From contig PJRA01000428.1 in assembly GCA_016987375.1 (NCBI GenBank), positions 762,266 to 826,265 on the forward strand: a stretch of 64,000 nucleotides of DNA. The letters run 5' to 3'. Under the pieces are notes generated by a model. The model was not told the DNA's origin. It was given only the letters and a program-made list of their open reading frames with translations, and made no database searches. A program made the position numbers and the translations under genes. Shown here piece after piece: positions 12,086 to 22,243 of this stretch. The DNA comes from Brachionus koreanus (taxonomy: Eukaryota > Rotifera > Eurotatoria > Ploima > Brachionidae). Position 1 is the stretch's first letter; each line of letters begins with the position of its first letter.

Positions 12086-12281
12086 TTAACACTCAAAAAT
12101 CGGATGACTTTTTTGACCGTTTTATTTAAATCTTTTTTAATACTTTTTTTCAACGAAAATAANNNNNNNNTAATTTTTATTTAAAATTGAAAAAAAAATT
12201 ATAAAAAAATGATTAAATTTATTGAATAAAAAACAAATAAAGGAAGTTACAAAAGGGACTCCTCCAGTTTTTGAGTGTTAA
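12086..12281. mobile_element. TTAA-flanked MITE, piggyBac type
   Basis: Bounded by TTAA on both sides (12086-12089 and 12278-12281). Inside, the termini are CACTCAAAAATCGGA and, inverted, CACTCAAAAACTGGAGGAG. No coding capacity. TTAA target duplication and CAC-starting termini are the hallmark of piggyBac-superfamily non-autonomous elements. The middle contains an 8-base run of N at 12163-12170. Confidence 0.75.
12163..12170. other. Assembly gap of 8 N
   Basis: Eight undetermined bases in the centre of a MITE. A gap of this size inside a repeat suggests a polishing or consensus failure rather than a scaffold join. Confidence 0.95.
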
Positions 12282-12539
12282 AATAGACCCAATTTAAAAC
12301 ATTTTTTTTTATTCTTAATTCTAAAATAAAACAAATTAATAAAGTAATTCACAGACATGGTATTTTAATAATAGGTTTATGTCACTAATTGTGCCTTTAT
12401 ACTTATTCAATAAACTAAACTAGTATAGTGGTTTATTGCAACGCATAAATTCGTAAATCTGACAACAGATTATGTGCAAAATATATTATGACGGTTTTTG
12501 TCTATTTTTGCTTTAAAAATATCGCAAGATTAAGCTTTC

Positions 12540-13250
12540 ACTGCATCAACTTCCAGATTATTCCAGCCATTTACTACAAGGTTTGTGAAGAAGTGGTATC
12601 GTTGGGCACAATTTTTGATTATTTCTCTTTTAATTTTGTATGGATGGCCTCTTGTACTTCTGCTTGAAAAAGTGAGTAGAGATTGCCATTTTACGTGATC
12701 AATCTTTTAGCTTTAAACATTTGAATTAAGTCACCTATCATTCTCCTTTCGGTTAAATTCATTAGATTTAGAGCCTTTAGTCTATCATTCTAGTTTAGAT
12801 CTCTAAAACCAGAAATGGCACGAGTTGCTCTTCGTTGAACAGCCTCTAGAATTCTCTTATCTTTCTCTAAATATGGGCACCATACTGGAATAGCATACTC
12901 TAAGTGAGGCCTAACAAGACTTATATAAATGATTTGGATTGAAACTCATAATCTCGCATTTATCAAAATTTAAATCCATAGACCATTCATTACACCAGCT
13001 AATTAATGAGTCAATATCATCTTGAAGCAACTTAAATGATTCATGCGGATTGTTTCGATCGATAGTACAGAATAAAGTAGACATTTGTTTTTTAGTCTGT
13101 TTGGCAAATCATTGAAAAAAATTGTGAAGAGCAACGGACCCAGGACAGAGCCTTGTGGTACACCACTAGTCACATTAAGCCATTCAGATTCTGTTTTACC
13201 AAGTACAACTCTTTGTTTACGATGACTAAAAAACGATTCAATCCATTTTA
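12540..13250 (-). pseudogene. LINE (CR1/Jockey-like) reverse transcriptase relic
   Basis: Reading the minus strand from 13250 gives [20 protein letters not shown], then [14 protein letters not shown] (RT motif 4 region), then after losing the YADD segment SLVRPHLEYAIPVWCPYLEK, RRATRAISGF, LKALNLMNLTERRMIGDLIQ, and STRGHPYKIKREIIK...FFTN with NGWNNLEVDAVK. These are the ordered RT and post-RT motifs of CR1/Jockey-type LINEs. Stops, frameshifts and the missing catalytic box mark it as dead. Confidence 0.8.
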
Positions 13251-13704
13251 ATAACTAAACTAAACTTATTCCATTTTCAATTTAGATTTAAATGTCCAAA
13301 TTAAAGAAAATTAATAAAAACAATTTTAATCTTCAGTTGAGATTAATATACTAATGAATGAAATCGAAATTTTAGATGAAAAAATATTAGTAGTCACTTT
13401 ATAATTCAAGAAATATTGAGTTAAGTTATTGAAATTTGACAACCAGAAGGTGGGCAAAAAAGTGTTGAACTGATAGTAGATTCATTTTTAAGAGCTAATT
13501 TTGATGAAAAAATTTTTAGACCTTAAATCAAATATATTTGTTAAAAAAAATTTGATTTAAACGCACAAATTGTTCAACAAATTTGCAATTTGCAGAAAAA
13601 AAAATAAAAAAATTGAACCATATGTCTGACAAATTTTTTATTAAATTGAATAAATATTTTTTTTCAATAAAACGTTTTGTATTTCTAGTCAAAATAAATA
13701 AATA

Positions 13705-16116
13705 ATGGACCTAAAGAAGCATAAAATTTTAGTTGTTGGAGCCGGTGGCATTGGATGTGAATTGCTCAAGAATTTGATTCTCACAGGCTTTGCAGATATT
13801 GAAGTTGTAAGTAAAAAATATTAAGTTTGCTTCAGTATTAGTTATCCTCTTTCAAGATTGATTTAGACACCATCGAGTTAAGCAACTTAAATCGACAATT
13901 TTTATTTCAAAAATGTCATGTAGGAAAACCAAAAGCCATAATTGCGCGGGAAAGCGTTCTTAAGTACAATACAAATGCCAACATAATTGCCTACCATGAT
14001 AGCATAATGAGTCAAAAATACAACGTCGACTACTTTAAAAAATTTTCAATAGTTCTCAACGCACTAGACAATAAAGCGGCTAGATCTCACGTTAATCGTC
14101 TCTGCTTGGCTGCGGACGTACCTCTAATCGAGAGCGGTAGCGCCGGCTATCTTGGACAAGTCACATTAATAAAAAAAAATTTGACAGAGTGCTATGATTG
14201 CTTGCCGAAACCGCCTCAAAAAACCTTTCCGGGTTGTACCATCAGAAATACGCCATCTGAACCGATACACTGTATAGTATGGGCTAAACACTTGTTTAAT
14301 CAGCTTTTCGGCGCCGAAGATCCAGACGAAGCTGTTTCGCCGGATGGCGAAGATCCCGAGAATATGGCTCAAGCTGGACAAAATTCAGTTGAAAAAACTC
14401 AAGTAGTCAGAGTGTCGACCCGACAATGGGCCAAAGAAACTAAATACAATCCGATCAAGCTATTTAACAAGCTTTTTAATGATGATGTCAAATACTTGCT
14501 ATCGATGTCCAAGTTATGGGAAAAAAGAAAGCCTCCAGCTCCATTAGAATGGACCAACTGCATTGGCAATGATTCCGTTCCACTAAGAGAAGACCAGTCT
14601 CAAACAAATCAAGAAAATAACAAAATGACTTCTCTTAGAATATGGTCAATAAGTGAATGTTGCAAGATTTTCGAGGACTCGGTAAATAAACTGTTTCAAA
14701 GACTGTCAAATGAAGGTGATGAAGAAATATTATGCTGGGACAAAGATGATGAAGATGCCATGAATTTTGTGGCCTCGGCTGCCAATCTTAGATGCATGGT
14801 TTTCTCCATAGCTGTCAAGTCAAAATTTGAAATAAAATCTTTGGCTGGCAATATAATTCCAGCCATTGCGACCACAAATGCCATTGTTGCTGGCCTTATT
14901 GTCTTAGAAGCTCTAAAAGTTTTGGAAAATAAGATGGATGAGTGCAAAACTGTTTATCTAAGAGACAAACCGATACAAAATAAAATGGTTGTACCTGGTC
15001 AATTGGTTAAACCAAATCCAAAGTGCTATGTGTGCGCTGCTAAACCAGAAATATCTGTTAAAATAAATTTAAATATTTTTACAGTAAAACAATTTGAAAC
15101 CAAAGTAATGTTTTAGTATTTTTTATTTTAAAGTTAATTTAAAATTTTTTTTTCTTAGATTTTAAAACAGGAATTGAATATGATTCAGCCTGACGTTGAA
15201 ATCGATGATGGAACTGGGCGAATAATGATCTCATCCGAAGAAGGAGAAACCGATGGTAAAAATTTTTATTGGTGCTAAAAAAAAAATTAAATTAAAAAAA
15301 ATCAATTTTTTAGCAAATAATGAAAAAACATTGGCAACTTTTGGTCTCTCGGACCAATCTAGGCTTAAATGTGATGATTTTTTTCAAGATTATGAAATAA
15401 AAATTATTCTTTTTCACAGGTTTTTTAAAAATTTGTTTAAAATAAATTTCAAATTTAATAAAAAAATTTTTAGCGAAAATTTAGATAGTACAAAAGAATA
15501 TGAGTTTATATCAGATAGTCAAACAATAAAGGACATTCAAAGCAATGTTGAAAAAGAAAACCTAAAACAGAAACAGATAGAAGAAGAGAGAAAATCAAGA
15601 CCAGTTGAGGAAGATATTGTGATAGAGTCTGTAAAATCTATTGAAGAAAAGAAGCGTTCTTATGAGAAAGCTTTTCAAGAAGAAAATTCACCAAGTGAAG
15701 AAGAGATTTCGAGTAAAAAATTAAAGCCCGAGGATAGTGATGACTTGACATCGACTTCGGTTAACAATGCCAGCGATGTAATTAGCGAGGAAGATGAGAC
15801 GAGAAATAATCAACAATGTGATAATGATGTAATCTTAGAAGAAGTTGAAGAAATAATGCTCGAAGAGGATTCAAAGCCGGCAGAGGAGAAATTAAATGGG
15901 CACAATGGTCATCAAAAAGAGACTTGTGAAAATAAGAATTCGAATGGTTCGAGTAGCCAGGATGATGATATAATTGAGTGCTCCAGTGGGGATGATGTTA
16001 TTGAAATAAATGATGATGAAAGTCAATCATATCAAAACGGAAATACTAATCAAAGTACTGTTGACAGTTCTAACGTAAATGGTGAAGGTTCTAATGACGC
16101 TATTACACTTGAATAG
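13705..16116 (+). CDS. UBA2: SUMO-activating enzyme subunit 2 (UBA2)
   Basis: Catalytic subunit of the heterodimeric SUMO E1 (with SAE1): it adenylates SUMO and carries it as a thioester before transfer to UBC9, in the nucleus. Exons: 13705-13806, 13857-15104, 15159-15255, 15314-15419, 15474-16116; 2196 nt, 731 aa. Near the N-terminus [13 protein letters not shown] is the nucleotide-binding loop; [14 protein letters not shown] and NALDNKAAR(S)HVNR follow as in human UBA2. The catalytic cysteine is in [20 protein letters not shown] (about Cys161), and the zinc-binding CYDC and CYVC pairs are present. [14 protein letters not shown] and [12 protein letters not shown] mark the ubiquitin-fold domain. 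The last exon is a long acidic, low-complexity tail (KKR patches, then [15 protein letters not shown]), comparable to the disordered SUMO-interacting tail of vertebrate UBA2. AATAAA at 16171-16176. The final intron is in frame and nearly coding, so retention would not always truncate the protein. Confidence 0.95.
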
Positions 16117-19100
16117 CTAAATGCTAACTTGTTTGGTTGATTTTAGTGTAAGTTCGTCCAAGATCGATTTAATAAATAATTTTTTCTATTCGAAATTTAT
16201 ATTTTGTTTCGGAACAAAAATGTAAAAAATATAAAATTCATTTTTTTTTAAAAAGCAAATAATTAATGAAAATAAAGTTAATTCTAATAAAAAATTTTTG
16301 TTCATATTCTGTATTAATCTTTTGTCGAATTTAATGAAAACCATAATCTTTTAAAAATTAATCTATTTTTTTTCTCTGATATTTAAAGTGCTAAAATTAA
16401 TTCAGAAAAATAATTTTATTATTTTTATTTTCATGCATAAATAAAACAAATACGAAAAAAAGTCCTTTTCAAAGTCCAAGCAAAAATTTTTTCACTTTTT
16501 TATTGTAAATTGTTGTTTGTAGTAAATTTCGTTTTCGTTAGCATTTCATAGCCATGGCACTTGTTACATATGGATATGCACTAGCCTTGTGATCACAAAA
16601 AGGATTGATTTTTAAATTTTCTAATATTCAAAATTTTGCTTTTTTATTTTGGTTCATATCTTTTGAAAAAGAATAAAAAAGCAAAAATAACTACTGGGTA
16701 ATTTGATTGTTATTTCGCCTCAAATCAAAAGAGCAAAATTCCGGCTGACTGGGCGAGTTTTAGGTCTAATTATACAAAATTAATTTATTTGACCTTAACC
16801 GGGTTAACCAGTCGGTCAATAAGGATGAATATAAAGCTGAAAACTTACATTTAGTCACCTATGAGGATAACCGAATTCATAGTTAAAGGGCAGAGTGGAA
16901 AATTTTTATAACGAGCCTTGATAAATAAAATGATAGGCTAATGAGTATAAAAAACCAAATAATTAAATATGTTGAATACCTAAAAATTAAACATCGAAAT
17001 TTTAACTTAATTTGAATGTAAAATTTGAAGCATAAAAAATTTTAAAGAGAATAGATATATTTTAATTTATTTCAAAAATATTTCATTGTATCGAAAATAT
17101 ATTTTTTTTCTAAATGGTTTTTTAGAATAAATAGCAAAATTTTTAAAATATCATACACTGTAATTATGCAATTAATTTAGATTCAAAGCTTATAATATAT
17201 GACATAATCAAGAATTTTTTTTCAAACCACAACTACATCTCTAAAATTAAATTTTTTTATTTCTATAGATCAAAAATTAATTTATTTATTGATCCTAAGT
17301 TTCTCAGGATTAACTAAAAATAAAAGATATTGTCCATTCTGGTTGGAAAATAAAATGGTAAGATATTAATTGAGTTTTATGCGAATTTTTTTTAAATTAA
17401 ATTTTTCATTTTAATTTTAAGCATTTATTCACTTAGCTCTGTATACAATTGCGCACAAAAATATTGCATTTTTTTTAATTAGAAAATAAAATTTTAAATA
17501 TGTTGTTCTTTATCCGTTTAATCAAACTACTATATAAGGTTATAATTTTTTTTAAATTTTGGGTTTATAAATTTTAGATTAGATAGATTGGAAATTTTTA
17601 AATAATAATTATTAATTTTAGTAAATTTTTCAACTCATGAATTTCACTTAATGTTAGAAATTTTTTCTCAAATTATTATTTTTATTGTAGACTTGAAAAA
17701 TTTTTATGATTCTATTTGAAATTACAAATTGTGGAAAATTTAATTTAATAGAAAAATAATAATGAATTTTAATCATTAAGTATTTTTTCTTTTAATAGAA
17801 ATGACTTATAACACCCAATTTAATCTAAAGTCAAAAACTTTATTTTATTCCTATAGAAGTACGAAAAATTTGAAAATTATACTTTTTTCCTAATCATCAA
17901 TAATGTAATTTTAGTCCAATATAAGTCAAATTAAGCAAATTAAATCATGTAGTTTTGAAAGCAACAGAGTTATATTCTTTAGTAAACAAGATATTTTTAA
18001 TTAATTTATGTAATTTTTAAGTTTTTTTGTAAACCTAATTTTAAACCCGGCACCATAACACAAATTAACTTAAAAAATTTTCAGTTTTTAATGCTGGATC
18101 AAGCCCGCATTCTAAGTTTTTGACCCAATGCTGGGAACATGGGAAGGATGGTCGCTTATGCGTGCACTAAAACCTAAGAATCAAAAGTTATCCTATGTAT
18201 GATATCGCAACAGTTTGCTGTATTTCTAATTTTTTATTGTATTGAAAAAAAATATTTTTTTTAGGATTTTGAATTTAACTTTTGTATTTCTATTTTTATT
18301 TTAAAAAAATTAAATTTTGAAAAAATAAAATAATATCTGAATAGAATTTTTCTTGAGTCAGTTAGCAATTTATTTTGTCAAATTGTACATGAAATTTAGT
18401 ATAGAATTACAGTCTTTTTGTACTGAGGAAACTCAAGTGGACTTTAATCAGGTTAATGAAAAAGAAACTCGACACTTGACAAATAGTTTCAACATTCTAA
18501 CTATTATTTCTTTTCTTGTATTTAAACAGAACGTCTTAATTATTTTTTTATTTGATGAAATTTTTTCCAAAACTAAAGCATATTATCGAATGAAAGATTA
18601 ATTTATAAAATTAGAATTATCATGAATAGAAAATTGTGAATCCGTACTTATATATTTTTAAATTTTCTTTTATCAAGCACTGTTTAGTCTTGAATTAAAT
18701 CGATAAAAAATCATAAATCCACTGGGAAATACGTTTAATCCAGCTTGAGAAAAAAATTTAAATTCTAATAAAAAAAATAATCTTTTAGTTAAATAAAAAA
18801 AAAAGAGTAAAAACCAAAATTAACATGCTCTAATCTGACCTGCTATATTTGATCAAATTTTGCATTATTTTTGATTGAAAAGTTAATTGAAACATAAAAA
18901 AATATATCTAAAATTTAAATAAATTTTTTCAAAACGCTATTAGGTAATTCTATTTATTTCAAAGCATAATTTATTATTTTCTTAATTTTTTTCAAAATGA
19001 CTCTCGTTACTAATTTACTTTAAAAAATAAAAAACTTGATAAACTCAATATTCCTAGAAATTTTCTCTTACTTAAAGTAGACTTTTAAATTATTTTAGAG

Positions 19101-19230
19101 TCAATTTAAAAAAGCTTTCTATGCCTTAAATTGAATAAAAAAATCAACTTAATTCAGCAAAGACTAAAATTTTATTAAAAATAAAATTAAACTCTAATTT
19201 TTAAATAAGTTAGTGGCTAAAACAAACAAT
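16117..19230. other. Spacer between UBA2 and eEF1B (about 3.1 kb)
   Basis: AT-rich. Contains a short palindromic patch near 16788-16818 (TTAACCGGGTTAA flanked by TTGACC and GGTCAA), one member of a dispersed repeat (17003-17222, listed), and a less AT-rich patch at 18080-18200 without a recognisable product. The 82-codon open frame at 18353-18601 has no family features and is probably chance. Confidence 0.4.
17003..17222. repeat. Dispersed repeat, copy 1
   Basis: Shares with 21017-21151 and 21670-21785 the strings CTTAATTTGAAT, AAAAATATTTCATTG, TTTTTTAGAATAAATAGCAAAA, CTGTAATTATGCAATTAATTT and ATTCAAAGCTT, in the same order and strand. Here the parts are contiguous, whereas in the other copy they are separated by about 500 bp. 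Confidence 0.7.
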
Positions 19231-20072
19231 TTAGAGTTTGTTGAAGGATACAATATCGACTGATTGTACGTAGTCTTCGAAAGCAGTTATTTTGTCTTCC
19301 AAATCACTAGTACTGACTTTATCGTCTTCGATAACACATGAAGCGACCAATTTTTTCAGACCGTAAGCAACTGGCGCCAATTGGACTTAAAAAAAATAAA
19401 TATAAATAACAGCCATCAATTATTTGTGATGTCAAAAACTTTTATATAAATGAAATAAATGGGTTAGTTTCATTTACTCAAACAGTTTTTGATTTTATAT
19501 AGCACCGCATGAAAATTGAGATAAAATTTAAATTAGCTCAATATAGTTAAAGTGCTGGAAATGTTAAAAAGAAAAAATTAAAGTTAATTACATTGACCCC
19601 AAACAAGACCGTCCATCTCAATTGATCGAACACATTTTTCCATTTCGGCCATATCAGTTTCATCATCCCATGGCTTAATGTCCAATTTGATACAACTTTT
19701 AGCAACCAAAGCTGGCTTTTTGGATTTTTTTTCAGCATACATTTTTAATCTTTCTTCTCTGATTCTAGCAGCCTCAGCATCTTCTTCCTCATCGTCAGAT
19801 CCAAATAGATCAACTTCGTCCTCGTCTTTGGCTGGCTTGGCTGCAGCAGCTTTACCAGGGAATTTCTTTCTCTCGGCCTCGGAAAAAGAGTTTATGTGGT
19901 TGAAGAATCTCAAGGCATGGAACAAATCGCCTGGTGGAGCAACTCCTAGAGCTTCGAAAACGGCATTATCAGCTTGTGTGGGCTCAAAACCTTCGATATA
20001 GCTTCTTGTTTCCAAATAGTTGTTCAAGGCTTGTTGGCCGGCACGGGTCTTCAAATCACCAAATTGAGACAT
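19231..20072 (-). CDS. EEF1B2: Translation elongation factor 1 beta (eEF1B2)
   Basis: Guanine-nucleotide exchange factor that recharges eEF1A with GTP during translation elongation. Exons: 20072-19592 and 19385-19231; 636 nt, 211 aa, close to the usual 205-225. Residues 1-85 form the short GST-C-like N-terminal domain ([19 protein letters not shown]...). Then comes an alanine-rich linker and the acidic [11 protein letters not shown] stretch with the conserved casein-kinase-2-type serine, followed by the C-terminal exchange domain: [18 protein letters not shown], and in exon 2 [21 protein letters not shown] and [20 protein letters not shown]. The splice falls in GLVWGQ|F. A minus-strand AATAAA lies at 19176-19171, 55 nt past the stop. 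Codon use is more regular and GC-richer than neighbouring sequence, as expected for a highly expressed gene. Confidence 0.97.
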
Positions 20073-22243
20073 TGTTTAATCGAGTTAGATATTATTTTTT
20101 TGAAATTAAAAATAAAACGTGAAAGTTTTTTAGCCGAGTTCCTACACAAGTAAGCATTACCTTGACTTTTACTTAGATGCAACTAAAACCTTAAGTTTGA
20201 TGAATGCTTTTCTTACTGAATGTATGCATTAGCTCTAGCAGCTTTGTTAATAAATATTTGTCTTAAAGGTAAAAATTAAATATTTAATTGCCTTTACAAT
20301 TTTTAGATTTGAGATTAAATTTAATTTTTTTTTATTATATATAAAATAGTTTAGATTAGCATGTGAGAAGTCTAGATTTAAAAATCTAAATTTATAAAAA
20401 AAATTATTTCAAATTAATTTTTATTGATATCATATGATCATAATTAAATTCGATTTTAAAATGCTAATTTTAATTTATAAAAATTCGATAATTTTTTCTA
20501 GATTGTCATTAATTTTCAGCAAAAATAATCAAAAAAAGCAAATATTAATTGCTTAAAAAAATCATAAGTTGAAGCCATAATTTTTTAAGATTTAAACAAT
20601 TATTAGGTGCATTTGAGAAATTTTGGTAATATTCATTAAAAAACTAAAGAACATTTTACCTCTGTTTCTCTGATTGCGTCAATAATACATTTAGGTAAAA
20701 GAATAAAAAAAAAGTAATGTCAACTATTATTCCTGCAAAAGTCTAAATGAGATAATATCTATTGTTTTTTATTTGAAAAAAAAAATTAAGATTAATATCC
20801 ATGATCATTTTATTAAAAAAATTCTATTTTTTTTTTCACTCTAAAAAATATATTTCGCATGAATATTTGATAAAAATAAAAATAAGGAATTTTACTCATT
20901 AAAATTATAATTCTATCTTAAATAAAATTAATAAATATCTTTTCAATTTTTACTTTCTGACGACATCAGAATCAAATTTCAACGAATGGCTTTGAATAAA
21001 GCATCATAATTTTCACTTAATTTGAATATAAAATTGCTTTTTTTTTCAATCAAGATCGTTCTATCATAAAAAAATTTCAAATAAGAGAATAGAATTTATA
21101 TCAAAAATATTTCATTGCTAGCAAAATATATATTTTTTTAGAATAAATAGCAAAAGAGCTTCATTGTTAAGGACAACAAAAATCTGATTATTTCACGTGA
21201 ACGGAATCGTTTATTTTTATTTAATAAACAGTTTTATTTAGCTATTTTGATATACAATGAAGTTTTAGTCTATACATTTGAGTTAACATCAATAAAACTA
21301 GTGTTGTCTTTAGTAAAACAAATAGAGATAAACGCGTTTTGTTTACCCTAATTAGTAAGTGTATTTGGTCAAGCTTAACCTTTAAATCAATAATCAAATT
21401 TTTAAATAGATTAGAGATAGTTAAAGTATCGTAAGCAAGGTGCATGTCTAAATTCATTAGCTGATAGATAATATTTTTTTCTATTTTTAGCGAAATATTT
21501 CATTTTAAATAAAAATATTTTTATCATACAATTAGTTTTTTCAATCAATTTAATTTGAAAATTTTTTTTTTTTGTTATTTAGCTTTTCAAAGTGACAAAA
21601 ATGTTTCTAAAATTTTAATTAAAATTCAGCCTTTAAAATTGTTAATGAGTAATAATGAAAACTATTGATTTTAATGCATTTTTTAAAATTTCATACGCTG
21701 TAATTATGCAATTAATTTCGATTCAAAGCTTGGTAACGAAATAAAGGTGCAGGCTTATAATAAATGACATAATCAAAAATTTTTTTTTTTTTTTTGAGAA
21801 TAAAAAAATTCTAGACAAGACAGTAGTAGAGTGTTTATGTTTGGATTAGAGTCTAATGACCTTAATTATACCATGTAAATTTGATATTTAATATTCAAAT
21901 AATTAACTTAAATAAAGGCATAACATGAAAAGCACTTGAGATCTATTTTCTCATATTTTTTCACTCTTGTTTTATTATTAGATTAAATTTTAATAAAAAT
22001 TCTCAGTTATTATTATTCTACTTAGAATTAAAATGACTTTCTATTTTAACTTTTTTACTTGTTTTTTCTTTTTTGCTTATGCAACAATCTTTCACGACTC
22101 AATGAGCTCTATTGGATTTTAAACAGAAATTTTCTTTTATTTCTAGATTTATCTCAACCATGATAAAAATTTTATAATTTTTTGTTGTTTTTGTTATTGT
22201 TGTTGCTATATTTTATTTCCTTCACTTATCAAATCAAGTACAA
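20073..22243. other. Divergent spacer between eEF1B (-) and ABCA (+)
   Basis: About 2.2 kb that must contain both promoters. It also holds the split second copy of a dispersed repeat (21017-21151 and 21670-21785). No coding sequence recognised; the small open frames here lack any family signature. Confidence 0.45.
21017..21785. repeat. Dispersed repeat, copy 2, split by about 0.5 kb
   Basis: The left part (to about 21151, ending GAATAAATAGCAAAAG) and right part (from about 21670, CATACGCTGTAATTATGCAATTAATTT) are adjacent in the 17-kb copy. The intervening 21152-21669 segment is therefore probably an insertion into this copy, or was deleted from the other. A further short insertion (GGTAACGAAATAAAGGTGCA) lies at about 21731 between AAAGCTT and the following TATAAT. 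Confidence 0.65.

Noticed and set aside
15253..15473. In-frame read-through of UBA2 introns 3-4 as coding
   Set aside because: The stretches [15 protein letters not shown] and [14 protein letters not shown] are AT-rich and absent from UBA2 homologues, and clean GT-AG sites restore the conserved sequence.
18353..18601. 82-codon open frame as a gene
   Set aside because: No ATG of good context, no recognisable motif, composition like translated AT-rich spacer.
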